Assembly (NCBI GenBank): GCA_032871835.1
Contig: CM065303.1
Coordinates: 59,744,597 to 59,808,596, forward strand
Reading direction: 5' to 3'
Source of the DNA: Dipteronia dyeriana
Taxonomy: Eukaryota > Streptophyta > Magnoliopsida > Sapindales > Sapindaceae
DNA: 64,000 bases
Positions 1 through 13,195 of the stretch are shown here, piece after piece (position 1 is the stretch's first letter; each line of letters begins with the position of its first letter). The notes beneath the pieces are model-generated. The model saw only the letters and a list, made by a program, of their open reading frames with translations. It was not told the origin of the DNA and did no database searches. A program made the position numbers and the translations under genes.

Positions 1-1475
1 CACATAATCATCAAAACGGTACGGATTGGATACTGTGGTGTCACATATTCCTTGGCTGCATTGCAGGTTTTGATCAGAGATTGAACTCCTGGTGCCGCTC
101 TCGATTCTTGCTCTGATAGGGATAAATCAAAACAAAAAGAATATCAAGAAAAAGTAAGAGACCCTTCAAAAGTAAAGATCATGCAAAAATGCCAAATCTC
201 CTTTACTCCTTGGCAAATCAACTTTTTGCAACATTTTTGGGTACGTGTGCAAAATCCTTGAGAGTTGAGAGTAAAGCTATAAAATGACCTTTTAGAAGGA
301 AGAGGAGTGGTGTAGATGCATTGAGAATCTGATTCTTTAATGGGTTCTGAAGATGGCTGCCTAAAACCCATTTCATGATTTACTTCATCAGCACACCCAT
401 CATGTTGTTCAAAAGATAGTCTTCTTTGTTGGGTGGAGCTCTTTTCTGTCCAAGATAATGAGCGAACACTAATGAAAAAAAGTGGTGTATTTCTTATGAT
501 AATGCATGCATTTAACATTTTAACAAGAAGAAAAAGTACGCTTGAAAAGGAGGGGGGAAAAGGGGGCATTATAAAGGCATTTATCATGGTTTGATTGAGA
601 AGAGAGGTTGATGATGATCAGAAACAGCTACAGATATATAATATATGGATTAATTATAGATGATGTGGGTTTCATGAGAAGAGTGCCAATATTAGATTAT
701 TTGAAAGGAGCAGTCTTAACATTTGTTTTCATCTATTTGTGAATAAGAAAGGGAATAAACACAATAAATGAAGTGATATATGCAGCTATATCATCATATT
801 TCCAAACATGTGCTAGAATGTGAAGTTGATGATATTTGATTTTAACTTTGGATAAGAACCAATAGAGGAAAGTCTACTCCAATACAGAATTGAGAATAAC
901 CTGCCTTTAATGCATTCTTATATGCAAAAAAAAAAAAAAAAAAAAAAAAAACTGTGCTGGATCAAAAGCAACCCTTCAAATTCTAAAATGAAAGAAGAAG
1001 AAAAGATGAACAATACCTTGTCTGCCCAAGTCACTCCTCATGCTTCTATACATCTGGTAGGAAATCAAAAGCAGTCAATAAGGAACACAACATGTTGAGA
1101 CTTGAGATAATAAAAAAGATGATGGGTTTTTGAAGGCAGGCAGGTATGAGGAGAGAGAAAGAGAAAGAAGAAACAACCTGGAGGTGGCTCTTGACATGTG
1201 AAATGGTGAGTCCTTTCACATCCATCAACTGAAGAACAAGTTTAGGAGTAGCTTCTACAAAAGAAAAAGAAACATCGATCATATATATATATGAATGTTT
1301 TGTCAACAACAAAGGACAAAAAAGTAAAAACAAGGCAAGAAGACTTACTTTCATGGCCACCGAGCCTTTCAATGGCGTGAACAAAACAGTGATGAAGATC
1401 AGGAGTCCATCTCAAACGAGGCACTTTTGATCTTATATACTGTCTCACAGCTCCACTCCTCCCACAGCTACCCAT
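1..1475 (-). CDS. GARP/G2-like MYB family transcription factor (3' end off window)
   Basis: Nuclear DNA-binding protein with a single GARP (MYB-like) domain. Five exons can be joined on the minus strand: 1475-1349, 1254-1178, 1053-1017, 445-289 and 112-1. All have GT..AG borders and one continuous frame. The start is the ATG at 1473-1475 (MGSCGRSG); the frame is open further upstream but has no earlier ATG. Exon 1 gives VPRLRWTPDLHHCFVHAIE, exon 2 gives ATPKLVLQLMDVKGLTISHV then KSHLQ, and exon 3 gives MYRSMR, so the complete helix-turn-helix with its SHLQMYR signature is present. The next exon encodes a Q/R-rich stretch and exon 5 ends in frame at NPYRFDDYV. This matches the plant subfamily of At2g02060 and At1g14600 (poorly characterised MYB-like factors). 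The C-terminus lies beyond the left edge. KANADI proteins share the domain, but the flanking residues fit this smaller subfamily better. Confidence 0.88.
926..951. repeat. Poly(A) tract in intron 3 of the GARP gene
   Basis: An uninterrupted run of about 26 A on the plus strand (T in the gene's sense), inside the intron between exons 3 and 4. A likely length-variable mononucleotide tract. Confidence 0.9.
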
Positions 1476-1670
1476 TATCTCTTCGATCTTGTTCTTCAAA
1501 AGAGACCTGTTTTGTGTCTCTCAATCTTGTTGGAAGTGTGTCTAGGTTTGAAGCAACAATATATGCAGACAAACAAGAGAGAGGAGAGAGAGGAGATCAC
1601 GAGATAAGGAATAGACGAAGCTGTAAATTCCCTTAAGGAGGACTGATAAAACCTGCCCACTGCTGCTTTC

Positions 1671-1677
1671 TATATAA
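1671..1677 (-). promoter_or_regulatory. TATA box of the GARP gene
   Basis: On the minus strand this reads TTATATA, about 195 bases before the ATG at 1475. The leader between them is pyrimidine-rich and has no ATG that is clearly better. The spacing fits a transcription start near 1640. Inferred from sequence only. Confidence 0.5.
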
Positions 1678-3442
1678 TACTCTCTCTGCACAGATAGAGA
1701 GAGAAAGAAAAAGAGAGATTTGAAAAGATGAAAATTCTCATGATCACGAGTTTCTGATCTGCTTCATCAAAATCATTACCCCTGCCTATTCCTACTATTA
1801 ACCTCCAACTGCCTTGCTTTGACCTTTGTGTTTCTCTCTCTCTATATGTATAATAAGCCAACCTTGTCATCATCACAACATCCCCATGAATACTTTCTTT
1901 TTTTTTTCGCTTTTATTCCCCCATCACATTACACAATCCACGCTCTTCTTTGCACTCTTCCCCACCCTTTTTTTTTACTACAATGGCCCACTTCTTTTTT
2001 CAATTTATATATTTGCCCACTCTACTCTTTTTTACCAAACAAATTCTACTACTTAATATGCCATTTAGTGTTATTAAACCTCAGGGGGTTGGCCTAAGGG
2101 CGAGCATGCGATATATGGTTCCCCCATGTGTCAACTCTTAATTAGGACAGTCCTCAAAGCGTTAGATTAGCTAGTGGAAGAACAAGTTTGGGGTTTGGTT
2201 GATCACAAATCAACGGTTTGAATCCTGTCTAAATGATATCGCGTTCTCATTTACCCGTTTATATTTTTACGGGACTAGGTTTGTGGATCGAGGTTTCTCA
2301 TCTATCATACTCCACAACAACCAACAAACAGACCACTAAGAATCATGCACTTAGAGAATGACAGTCGGTTAGGTTTAAATGAAGTCTGAGATCTTCAAAA
2401 GTAAAAAGAAAAGAAATGATCAAAGTTGAAATAGCATTGGGTTGTAAAAGTCAGTTTTGCCTTTTGGTTGGAGACTTGGAATCTAAGTCTAGGGTTTACC
2501 CTAAAGTATTGATAATAGCATAGGTGGGGGTGCCCAAATTCCTGACTAAAAATAGTACAAATTTGCCGAAGCAGAAACCAAATAACTCGCCGAGTTAAGA
2601 ACTTCAACTACGGCTGTTAATTCTTTTTCATTTTGTTAAATTATAAAAAGTAGAGAAAAAAAAATAAACTTGGTCAAATCAAGAATCGAAAAGCTTACGG
2701 TTAGTTGAAGAATTTGGGATTGATTAATACTACTAATACACAACACCAAATGTAGCTTTCATATCAAAATTGAAAATAAAAAGTCAAACTAGTTATAGAC
2801 AAGACAAGCTATAAAATTGACTCGTTCTACGTTAAGTGGAATCTGGACCGTCCAGTTTGATCGCCATGCAGAAGGGAATTGTCCGAAGGAAGGATCAACG
2901 GCTGGAAAATGAGAGAGAGCAACACGTCAGATTAGATGAGTGGGTTGGGTTCCGTATATGGAATTTTTTTTTATTGTATAAGAGAATTTGGAGGGAAAGA
3001 ATTCAATCAAAATCAATCACGTTAGTCATGTGCATTATGTATAGATAATTCTTTCTAGGTGCCGACTACTGAAAAATCCCGTACAATTCTTCAGCCACCA
3101 TCATTATTATTATTATTATTAATATTATTTATTTATTTTATCTTTCTACACATTAACCAAAATAATAATTTGTATTCAATTAAATCAATTAAATCCGATG
3201 AGTTCGGAATATAAGAATTTGTTAACATGTATATTTACCGGGGAAACAAGGGGTCTTGCCACGTTTTGAGTTGGTGTTTTTTAATATTTTAAGAGTATCA
3301 CCGTTTTAATAATTTAAGTTTTAAGATATGAAATAAGTAAATTTTTAAAATATTTTTATTTTATATAAAGATTTATTTATTTTTTAGTTATTTAATTTAT
3401 TTTTTATTTTTTCATTTTTTCATTTTCTTCATTAGTTTTTTT
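1678..3442. other. Intergenic, upstream of the GARP gene; possible SINE
   Basis: No coding region recognised. CT-rich tracts lie near 1840-1990. Around 2168-2225 there is an A-box-like TAGCTAGTGG followed about 45 bases later by a B-box-like GGTTTGAATCC. That is the spacing of an internal Pol III promoter, so a short tRNA-derived SINE may sit at about 2090-2330. The ends and any poly(A) or TSD are not clear. The remainder is AT-rich. Confidence 0.4.
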
Positions 3443-3975
3443 AGACCTCCAATGGAAGATAAACAGACCTCCGTGGGGTCAAAATCAACCTCCATTAGGG
3501 GTCGAAATCTACCTTTAATGGAGATCGATTAATACGAAGATGAAAAAAATGAAAAAAAAATCTGATAATTTTCGAGACTTTTCATGTAATTTTTGAGACT
3601 TTTCAGATAATTTTAGACTTTTCAGGTAGTTTCCAAAATCTTTTCATAATTTTTGATATTTTTGGTAATTTTCAAGACTTTCTAAACAAAAATGAAATTT
3701 TTCGAGACTTTTGGTAAATTTTAAGACTTTTTAATAATTTTCGAGACCTTTTATAATTTCTGAAACTTTCTAGACAAAAAAAATATCGAGACTTTTGGAT
3801 TTGGTCATTTCAAAAATTCAATTTTTGCTCAGAAAGTCTCGGAAATTACCTGAAAAGTCTCGAAATTTACCTAAATAGTCTCATAAATTATCTGGAAAAA
3901 AAAATCAAATTTTTTTCGTCTTCTTCTTAATCGTCGACCTCCAATAGGAGTCGAACTGACCCTCAATGGAGGTCT
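3443..3975. mobile_element. Foldback element with tandem repeats in both arms
   Basis: The left end begins AGACCTCCAATGGA and the right end finishes with the inverted CCTCAATGGAGGTCT. Between them the left arm repeats a unit like GAGACTTTTCAGGTAATTT several times (about 3573-3760). The right arm carries the inverse, AAATTACCTGAAAAGTCTC, at about 3833-3890. The centre is AT-rich and no protein is encoded. This is the architecture of a foldback-type DNA element or a hairpin-forming MITE. Confidence 0.6.
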
Positions 3976-4036
3976 TTCATCTCCATTGATGGAGGATTTT
4001 GAAAACAACAAAAAAAAACAAAAAAAAATGAAGAAT

Positions 4037-5086
4037 GTTGGCCCCGTCTTATAGTTGTTTTTCAACATGTTTTCGTTTTTTATTTCCAAACACAATTTAA
4101 AATTCGCTTTCGTTAACTGTTTTAATTTTTTTTTTCAAAAACAAAATCAGTGTTAACAATGAAATATTTGAAAAACACAAAATACTTGTTTTTTTCACTT
4201 TTTTTAATGTGATTTTTTTTTCTCTTCTTCTTCACGTCTTTCCGTCACTGTTCTTTTTCCAGACTTTTTCTTCTTCTTCTTCTCATTCTCCTTCTCCGGT
4301 GACACACTTCTTATTCTAGTCGATCGGTCCGCCGATCTGCTTTTCTTCTTATCCGTGACACCTTCTTTCTACTCATCGATAGGGCCGTCGTGACCTGCTC
4401 TTCTTCTTCTTCTCCAATGATACCCTCTTTCTACTCGTCGATTGGCCTGTCATCCTCCTCTTCGTTGTTGTCACCGATCTGGTTGTTCAAAAAAAAAAAA
4501 GACACCATCCTCCCCATTCTTGTTGTTGTCACCAATCTAGTTGTTCAATTTTATTTTAATTTACATTTATAAAACTTCTTATATGTAATTTTTATTTTCT
4601 CATTTCCTGTTCTCGTCAACATCATAATTATAATCACATATTCTACTTAAACTGAGTATTATTTTTGTTTGCTTTGATTTTCGGTGTTTCTCCGGTTGTT
4701 TTAAAATTGGTTGTCATATGTGTATGTGTTTTATGTGGAGTGATTGTGTTGCGTTTGTTTTTTATAAAATGATTTCGAGATTCATAAAGATAGAATGATT
4801 TTAAGTGTTCTTATGAATTTGTTGAACGGTTGTTTGACATCAGAACAAACAGAGCTTTGTATATTTTTGGTTTTTTCTTGCTTTGTTGTAAATTTTAAAT
4901 AAAATGTAAAATTGATATTTAAATTTTTGATATTTTTGGCTAGCCTACCAGACGTGTTTTTTCCGTTTTCTTTTCCATGATCCAGTTTTTATCATGTGTT
5001 ACCAGACACGTTTTCAAATTTCGAAATTAAAATCAAAAACATTGTTTTCCTTTAAAAAAAAATCAACTGAAAAATGCTTACTAGTC
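4037..5086. mobile_element. Non-autonomous repeat, copy 1 of 3
   Basis: Starts with GTTTTTCAACATGTTTTCG and ends in GACACGTTTTCAAATTTCG followed by CTGAAAAATGC. The same left and right motifs recur at 5090-6005 and 6905-8331, so this is a family. The two ends are degenerate inverted repeats of one another (GTTTTTCA against TGAAAAAT). The interior is CTT-rich (about 4230-4460) and non-coding. Probably a MULE-like or other TIR element; no transposase is visible. Confidence 0.5.
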
Positions 5087-5089
5087 GAA

Positions 5090-6005
5090 CCCGTCCCCCG
5101 TCCTACAACTGTTTTTCAGTCCGTTTTCATTTATATTTTTTAAAAAATGATTTCAAATTCGCGTTCGTTAATCGTGTTTCATTTTATTTTCAAAAACAAA
5201 AAACAGAATCAGCGTTAATAGTGAAATATTTGAAAAACACACAAAAATTGTTTTCGCTTTTCAAACAAAAAATCACAATTTTTTTCTCTTAGTTCTCTTG
5301 ACTTTATTTCTTCCTCATCTTATATCTTCCCATATTAATCTCCTTTCTTCCTCATCTTCTATGGTATTCTTCTTCTTCAGCTTGTCGTCGCCATTGATCT
5401 TCTTCTTCTTATTCTTCTTCTTCTTCTTCGAACCGTCTTTTTCTTCGAATCGCCTTCTTCCTCTGCAGATCTTCTTCTTATTCTCCTTCTTTTTCTTCCT
5501 CGTCGGATCTTCTTCTTTTTCTTCGGTTCTTCTTCTTCTTTCTCTTCTTTTGCTTTGTAGTCGGTTCTTCTTCGGTTCTTCTTCTTCTCACCACACCTAG
5601 ATACACAACTCTCATTGTTTTTTTGTTTCTTACTTTTTTTTCTTTTTAAAATATTTTAGTCCATTTATATTTAAAAAAATATATATAATTAATGTGATTT
5701 TCTTTAAATCAATAATAATTTTAAATAAAATATTTAATAACATTGTTTTTAGGTTATAATGTGAAATTAAAACAAAATCGGACTTAGTTTATAATTGTTT
5801 GGGATGAATTGTTGATAATTTTTAAAAATTCTGGTTAACGTACCAGAGGCGTTTTTAATGTTTTTATTTTCATAATACTGTTTTCCGTATATATTATCAG
5901 ACACGTTTTAGGATTTCGAAACTGAAATAAAAAAAAAACAATGTTTTCATTTTCATTTTCAATTTCATTTTTCTTATCGAAAAACAGTCGATGAAAAATG
6001 TTTAC
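5090..6005. mobile_element. Non-autonomous repeat, copy 2 of 3, directly abutting copy 1
   Basis: Begins with ACTGTTTTTCAGTCCG and ends with AACAGTCGATGAAAAATG. The left part shares AGAATCAGCGTTAATAGTG with copy 1. A (CTT)n-rich stretch at about 5385-5590 yields a 100-residue Phe/Ser open frame that is low-complexity and not a gene. Copies 1 and 2 are separated by only a few bases, so they may be nested or a tandem insertion. Confidence 0.5.
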
Positions 6006-6777
6006 ATGACGGCAGCTTACTGTGAATGACCTTTTTAAAAAGAACTCATTTTAGATATCATTTAAAATTAGTTATTAAGGGATTGATAATTTTAAAATAC
6101 CACATCAAAAATGTCGAATCCTATATTTTCTAGGGTTATTGTTAAAAAAAAAAAAATAACTGTTGTAATTTAGAAGTTTGGAGTAGGAAGACTATTGGTA
6201 TAGTTGTAGAGACTAACCACCGAATAAACATATCATCTTAGCTTTCATATTCGTGTAATTGGATGCTTGAAATCAATTAAATTAGATAAGCGCATAATAT
6301 AAGATTTTGCTGGCAATTTTTTTTTTTAAAAAAATTGTTATGATATAGGATTTGGGAGATAAAATAACTTAACCAACGACAACTAAATGATATAAGTATA
6401 AGAAATTAACTACTAATTCAACTCCATCTTATTTCTAAATTCGTATTAAATATTTAAAAATTTAAAAAAGTTAATATTTTTATTTTACAATATACCAAAA
6501 AAAAAATCGAGAATTTGTATAGAATTGTTGCCAAAAATCAATTCCGACATATATATAAGATAAGAGGAGATAAGTTATACACTCACAAATGAAAAACAAA
6601 TCCCATTTATCATTCTCACATTAAAAACAAAACCGAGTTTATATATTAAAAAAAATAGAATAATAATAAGTAATATAAATTGTACAAATAATAATGGATG
6701 TTACAACTCAATAAGCTAATCTGTTTGGATACAAAGCTAACAATCAATATATAAACCAACTTCTTTCTCTCTCTCTC

Positions 6778-6837
<60 letters not shown>

Positions 6838-6904
6838 GAAATATAAAACCAACTTCTTAAAATCATAATAAAATGAGAAGAGAAAATAAAAAATAGCTTT
6901 TGAA
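6006..6904. other. AT-rich spacer
   Basis: No gene or recognisable element apart from the (AT)n tract at 6782-6833. Confidence 0.5.
6782..6833. repeat. (AT)n microsatellite
   Basis: About 25 uninterrupted AT units, capable of cruciform extrusion and probably length-polymorphic. Confidence 0.95.
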
Positions 6905-8331
6905 AACATTACGTATCGTAGTTGTTTTTCGATCTTTTTTATTTTTATTTTTGGAAAACGATTTTATATTTATATTTACTAATCATTTTTTATTTTATTT
7001 TTTAAAAATAGAAAACAGAAATAGTGTTAAAATTTAAAAAAACACAAAAAAACATGTTTAAGTTGATTTTTAGATTTTTCATTTTGTTTTTTTAACTCAC
7101 TTTTTTTTCACGTTATTTTTTCTACTTCGTTCGTCATAGGTCTTCTTCTTCTTCTCCTTCTCAATGATAAAAATGGAACAGTTCTTCCTATTTTTCTTTA
7201 TGAGGCAAAGCCGGAGGATGTGAGATCCTCATCCGACGACACTGATCTCGCCAATTTAGCCAGATAGGTGTCGTCAAAGGGGATCTCACCTCCTCCAGCA
7301 TTGGAGTCACTGATCTGCTCCTCCAGGAGCAGATCGACAGCTCCTTCCATTTTTTAATTTTCTTTATTTTTTTGTTGTTGGGTTAATCTGTACCTGAGCT
7401 TTAATTGGAGATTTGATTTGGGTTTACAGTTAGATAGATCTTTATCTTGATTTTTTTCATTTATATTTTATTTTATAAACATAATTACTTTTTTTTTTTT
7501 TTTTTCAAGAGAGCTGGATAGATTCAATTTGGATTCTTTTGTTCATATATTTGGCCTTGAGATATATATTTTGTGATTTTCATCAACTGGGTTAATTGAG
7601 GTGGTTGAAGATTAGTAAAAATATTTTGTTCTCAAGTCCTGGTACCAATATGAAGAAATGTTGAGGACATTTCACAATCGAACTAGCAAAACCAAGTGCT
7701 CCTACTTTCTGATTTTCACGGGCTGAATAGAACGAGAGATAGTATTGTTCGATTGACTAGGTGGTGGTGTTATATGGGGTGAAATATATATTTTTGTGAT
7801 TTGGCCTTGAGATATATATTTTGTGATTTTTAGCAACCGTGTTCATTTAAGTGGTTGAAAATGGGTAAAAACAAAAAGATGTTGAGAGAAAATAAAATTT
7901 TTTGGGGTTTTTTTTTTTTTTTTAGAAAAAAAAGAAGAGGTTGGTATTTGAATGTGGTTCAAAGAAGATGGATAAGTCATCATCCCAACAAATGGCAGAG
8001 ACCCATATGAGCTTCTGTATGTTGTACACAATTTTAAAATAGTGGGTAGTATTTAAGCATTAATGTTACAAAAAATGAGGAGTTAACGTTGTGTTTTTTG
8101 CTCGGCGGTTTATTTGCGTAGGTATTGGATCTTTACAGATTTTTTTTATTTTTTTTATTTACCAAATGGATTTTCAAATTTTGTTTCGTACATGGTTTTT
8201 CATCGTTTTTTTTTTTAGATTACGGCTTTTAACAAACGTTACTAGATACGTTTCAGATTTTAAAATTAAAATAAAAAATATTATTTTTTATTTTTTTTTT
8301 CCGACAAAAAAGTAAATGAAAAACGTTTATA
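6905..8331. mobile_element. Non-autonomous repeat, copy 3 of 3
   Basis: Left end GTAGTTGTTTTTCGATC and right end AAATGAAAAACGTTTATAA match the ends of the two upstream copies. The interior differs: it holds a GC-richer inverted repeat (about 7213-7240 against 7268-7294, GTGAGATCC paired with GGATCTCAC) and a near-perfect palindrome, GATCTGCTCCT..AGGAGCAGATC, at 7312-7335. A directly repeated phrase, TTGGCCTTGAGATATATATT, occurs near 7551 and 7801. No protein is recognised. Confidence 0.5.
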
Positions 8332-11300
8332 AAACTCTCTTAAACTTTTGTTTTTGACCATATATATACGGAAATTTAACTATTAATAATTACGTTTTAA
8401 AAAATTACATAAATACCTTTTTAAAAACCACCCTCCTCAAACTCTCATACCTCCTCTCTCTCACACATCTCTTACATTCATCCAAGACGGCGCTACTCGG
8501 CATTCGACACTTGGCGAAGGCGTCGTCGCCAGTGCCCTGCCTAGGTAGCACTCGCTCAAGAGGCAGTGTGCACGTAGGCGTGCAACAGTGCCACCATGGC
8601 TTTCTCTCCCCGACATCATAGTTATCTATAGAGGGTAAAAATAAACTAAGAGAAGAAATAAAAAATTACCGATACACCCATCTAAAGGGATGTTTTTATA
8701 ATCTTATCATATAAAAAACTTAAAATGGCCATCGTAGAGAAGATGTTTTAGCAATATTTCCTTTTTAACCTTATCAAGATTTCACGTTTTCTTTAACGTT
8801 TTATGATTTTTTCAATATTTCACTTTTTCTCATTATTTTCAGTTTTTTTTTTTCAAAAACTATAAAAATGTTACAATGGATTTTTTTAAATTTATTGTTA
8901 TGGACTGAGATTTTTTTTTTTTTTTTTACATTGTGGTTATTAAGATTTAAAAGTTCGTATGTGGTAAGGAAAAAAATTTATATAATTTATGTAGTTATTT
9001 TTGATAATTTACACTAACATAAATGTGGATTTACAATTTGGTCCCTATTTTTTTTTTAAAAAAAATTGTTTTTAATTGACCTGTGCATATTAGATCTTTT
9101 AACTATTAACTTTTCATAAATATATCAAAATGGTCTCTCCAACTAAAAAAATATATATATCACAGTCTACGTTAAGAAAAAGGATAGAAAAATTAAAATT
9201 AATAAATTGGTTTAAAGGACTTGTTTGCCCCTGTTTTTATATGAATAATTATACATTTCCAACATTTTGTTTAAATATTTCGAAAAATATCTGGATACTA
9301 ACCCCTTCCCCTTCAATAGAATGTTACCACGTGGTCTTCTTTCTTTAATTATTTTACAATTATATAATAAAATAAATCAAGTAATACCATCTCGTTGGCA
9401 AAATCAATACCTAAAACCGAAGTATCGATCAAATATTTCGGTCAACAAAGTGGCAAGCATATGCATAGCAATCACATTAATTAGGAGATGGATCTCCATT
9501 GAAGGGTAGGAGATCGAACTTCGAAGGGATTTGGTTTTCGGTCTTTGTAGTCTTTAATATTACTAATAATAAATTGAATAGAAGTGAGTGTGAGACTGTG
9601 AGGTATGTATTCGACAAAATGCATTAAATAGATAGGCAGATAGTGGTGTTGGCAGGAAGAGCAGGTGAAGAATATCCAATAAACAAATTAACAAATAAAA
9701 AAAAAAACAAAAAAAAAAACCACAAAGACGTAGAGTTGCTGTGCCTGCAAGGAATTATCATCACACACACTGCAGTGCAGCTGCAGCCTGCATTTCCTTG
9801 GAAGAGTAAAGAGCTGTACGTCTCACGCGCATTCATTTTAATTCTCTCTGTCACCCCATTTCTCCTTCTCCTTTGCCCTCTGCTATTACTTTTTACACTA
9901 ATAACTACTTACTCATATTTTTCACTCTATTTTTTTTTTCAATATTAAATTTGTATATTCCAAATTAAGGTACCATTTATTTTTGTATCTCAAATCTTTA
10001 TAAAGTCGGAGTATTCGTATTAATTAATAGATTTGAATTCATACAGCTTAGCCTTATGTTTTTTTTTAATGACATTGGCATACAAATATCTGAAAATTGA
10101 TAACATTTTATTTATAATCTGTGTTATACAATATAATATATGTTTCAATATATAATTTGATCAAATTATATGAAGGAGATGAGATCTTATCAACGGACGG
10201 AAAAAGATATTATCTTTTCCACCAATTTTTTTTATAATATATTTTAAATTTATTATTATGTAAATAATTCAACTCTTAAAATGGATAATGTACCCTTAAC
10301 ACATTAATTCTTAAATAACACAAGTAGCAATAAGGGATGTTATTGTAATCAGGAGCAAAAGTTTTATATCTGTGCAATTACACCCTGGTACAATTTGTCC
10401 TATTTTTTCATTTAAATTAATTCAAATAATATTAAAAAAAAATCATATCCAATCCTGACTGAAAAATTATTCGTAATATACTATTTAACTAGTTTGAATT
10501 ATATAAGTTCAAAATGTCAAAAAAATTTAATCTAAAAAAATTCATTTGATTTAATCAATATTTGTTTTATATTAAGAAGGAAGAAAGTACAAGATTACTT
10601 TATAATATATATATTCCTCAAATATTGGGGGTAGCTAGAGCCTAGAGGTAGCCAAGTCTAGATACCGACTTGATCAAAACTCAAAGGTTTTGCAGATTCT
10701 TCCACGACATTATTGTAAATGTTTCATCTTTCTGTAAAATTACAATTATAAAAAATTGAGGAAAAAACATTACACGTAACCAAAACGGCGTTATAAAAGT
10801 CACAAGAATATCAAAGTTTGGCTTTGTATCAGTGTATTACTCATCAGATGCATCGTGTTCAATTGTTCATGCATGCGACATCAAACTGTCGGGATCAGTG
10901 AGCCCAAATCAAATCAAATCAATTAATATATAATATATATTTATATCAAACAGTGGTACACGTGTCAACACTCCAGGTGACATAGATCCTAGGCTATTAC
11001 GTGTCATTTTAGTGATAGAGATAAATAAATTTGTATCAAAGATTTGACAACTCTACGGTCTACACTGCACACTATAGATGGTCCTGGTTGTCAATAAGGT
11101 TGCAATTCTATTTCTTGACGTGACCCGGTGACGCGGTATGGATTTGGTCCGTTCCGTTGAACTTTAATACTTTGATCCGATCTGTTAAATAAGCGGTATT
11201 CTTAATCCGTTTCACATAAAATATTTTATTTGTTGAATTACGTAAAGTTAATTTAAATCACATAATTAACTAAAAAAAAGTGTTTTTTCCACAAATTAAG

Positions 11301-12909
11301 TAGGTAATTTGATAATTTTATAAACTAACGTGTTAATCGGTTAATATTGAACAACCCACTAAAATTACGACACGATACATTAACAATATAGACTCTCATT
11401 TTAGAATTATATAATAATAATTTAATTAAGTTATAAAAATCATAACAAGCTTGACAAAATTTAACAAGAGAAGCCAAGTTAGGGGAACCTATCTAATTTT
11501 TTTTTATTTTCTTTTTAAGTTTTTGGGAAATAGGGGAAATAGGGGAATCATCCATATCCACCTTCCCACTTTATAGAGGAATATTTTTTGAATGGAGATT
11601 TGGGGGTATCATGTATGGTGGAAATCGCCAACTCTAGTTAAAAATAATTACAATTATATATATATAAATATTGTCATTAACAAAATAATCTTATAAAAAA
11701 ATATTCGCTAAATTAAATTATTAATTTTAGTTCATAAGTCTCATATAAATTTTGGAAGGAACTTGCTAATTAAAAAAAAAAGTTATAAACATGAAGTTGA
11801 GGAAGAAAGATATTTATATGAATATAAATGATTTACCACGGTCATTTCAACAATAATTAAAGTGATTATATGTACATTGTTTTAACAATACAAATAATTA
11901 TAGATTAAAATCTCAATTCTCAAGCAAAAAACTAAGGAAACATGTCTAGATACTTAATTTATTTGCAGCATATATACTTATCCTTCTTTTTTTCTGAAAT
12001 TTGAAACCCAATGTATTAATGGTCTATAGATATGTTGGGCTCATTTAGTGCACCGCACAGTATTGTATTAACACAAATATATTAGAATAATATAATATGA
12101 GGTTTGATTTGGTTTACGTTGTTCACTGTATTGTATTAGTTAATACATTTTAATTGATCTAATACGGTGGATGTTTATCGGTTAATACATAGTAGAAAGA
12201 TTGTATTAGTTAATATAAGTATATAACTCAATATAGTCTAATATAAAATATCATTAAACACATAATTGTATACCGAGACGGAGGGGATAGGGTCTATAGG
12301 AACCAATGAAATATCTTGATATTCAGTGTATATAAATTTTTAAATATGTATAATGTATACAATCACAACTCATTTACCCCTTTCATTATTTAATATATAT
12401 AAATATAGTGCCCCAACCAAATTTTTTTTTCCATCCATACTAAAATTATATAATTTTTATTTCAATTAATTTTTTAAAAATTGTTGGTTGCTATTATAAG
12501 TTAATTTTATTGATTATTGTGATGATAAATTTAAATTATAAGAAAATCATATAAATAATTATCATTTGATGGAATCAACTATTGTTATTTATTTATTTCA
12601 TTTTCACTATTTTTAAATACATAGCCTTATTTTCAATGGCTTTAGATCAGCAAAAAGAACAGTAGAATAAAGGGTCATGATCCAATAGAAACACCAAAAA
12701 AAAAAAAAACATAAAATTGGTTAATAAAATTTATAACTTGGTAATATATAAGGGTGTTTGAAACTTAATCTCAACCATAAAATAACCGATGAACCTTTAT
12801 ATTTTTTTTTTCATTTGATCCCTCCATAGTTAAAATCTTGGTTTCGTTTATGATTATATAAAAATAATACAGTACGATATAATATAGTCCAATTTAATAC
12901 AGTTCACGG
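8332..12909. other. Gene-free AT-rich DNA
   Basis: No gene recognised. A short GC-rich island at about 8480-8620 has no conserved frame. At about 12050-12260 a phrase resembling GTATTGTATTAGTTAATACA recurs. A related phrase, AATACAGT, flanks the next element on both sides (12890 and 13210), which suggests that element is nested in an older repeat. Confidence 0.4.
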
Positions 12910-13195
12910 TAGAGATGCATATTTTCCCAAATTGAAATGGGATCGCCCTCTCCATCCCCAATTTTCCATTTTTCTTACAATTATATTGAAATGAAGATGA
13001 TGATGGGGATGGGGATGGGGATGGGGATGAGGGGGAGGTCTCCCCTATCCTCATTTCTTTATTTTTCTTAAACATATATAGTTTTAATTATAATATATAT
13101 TTATATTTATAATATATTAATAGATTTTATTTTATACTTATAATGAAATGTTTGTTTTTATATATTAGATTAATACAATTAAAAATGCATCTCTA
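12910..13195. mobile_element. MITE with TAGAGATGCAT ends and a G-quadruplex tract
   Basis: Perfect 11-bp terminal inverted repeats, TAGAGATGCAT at 12910-12920 and ATGCATCTCTA at 13185-13195. The interior has CCCTCTCCATCCCC on one side and a (GGGGAT)n run on the other (13005-13035: four runs of GGGG with 2-nt loops, then GGGGG). About 286 bp, non-coding. A larger relative is at 30259-30880. The family is not named here. Confidence 0.65.

Noticed and set aside
2836..3048. 70-residue open frame
   Set aside because: No homology recognised; the opposite strand looks like generic promoter sequence.
5298..5600. 100-residue open frame
   Set aside because: Almost only Phe, Ser and Leu from a CTT-rich tract; low complexity inside a repeat.
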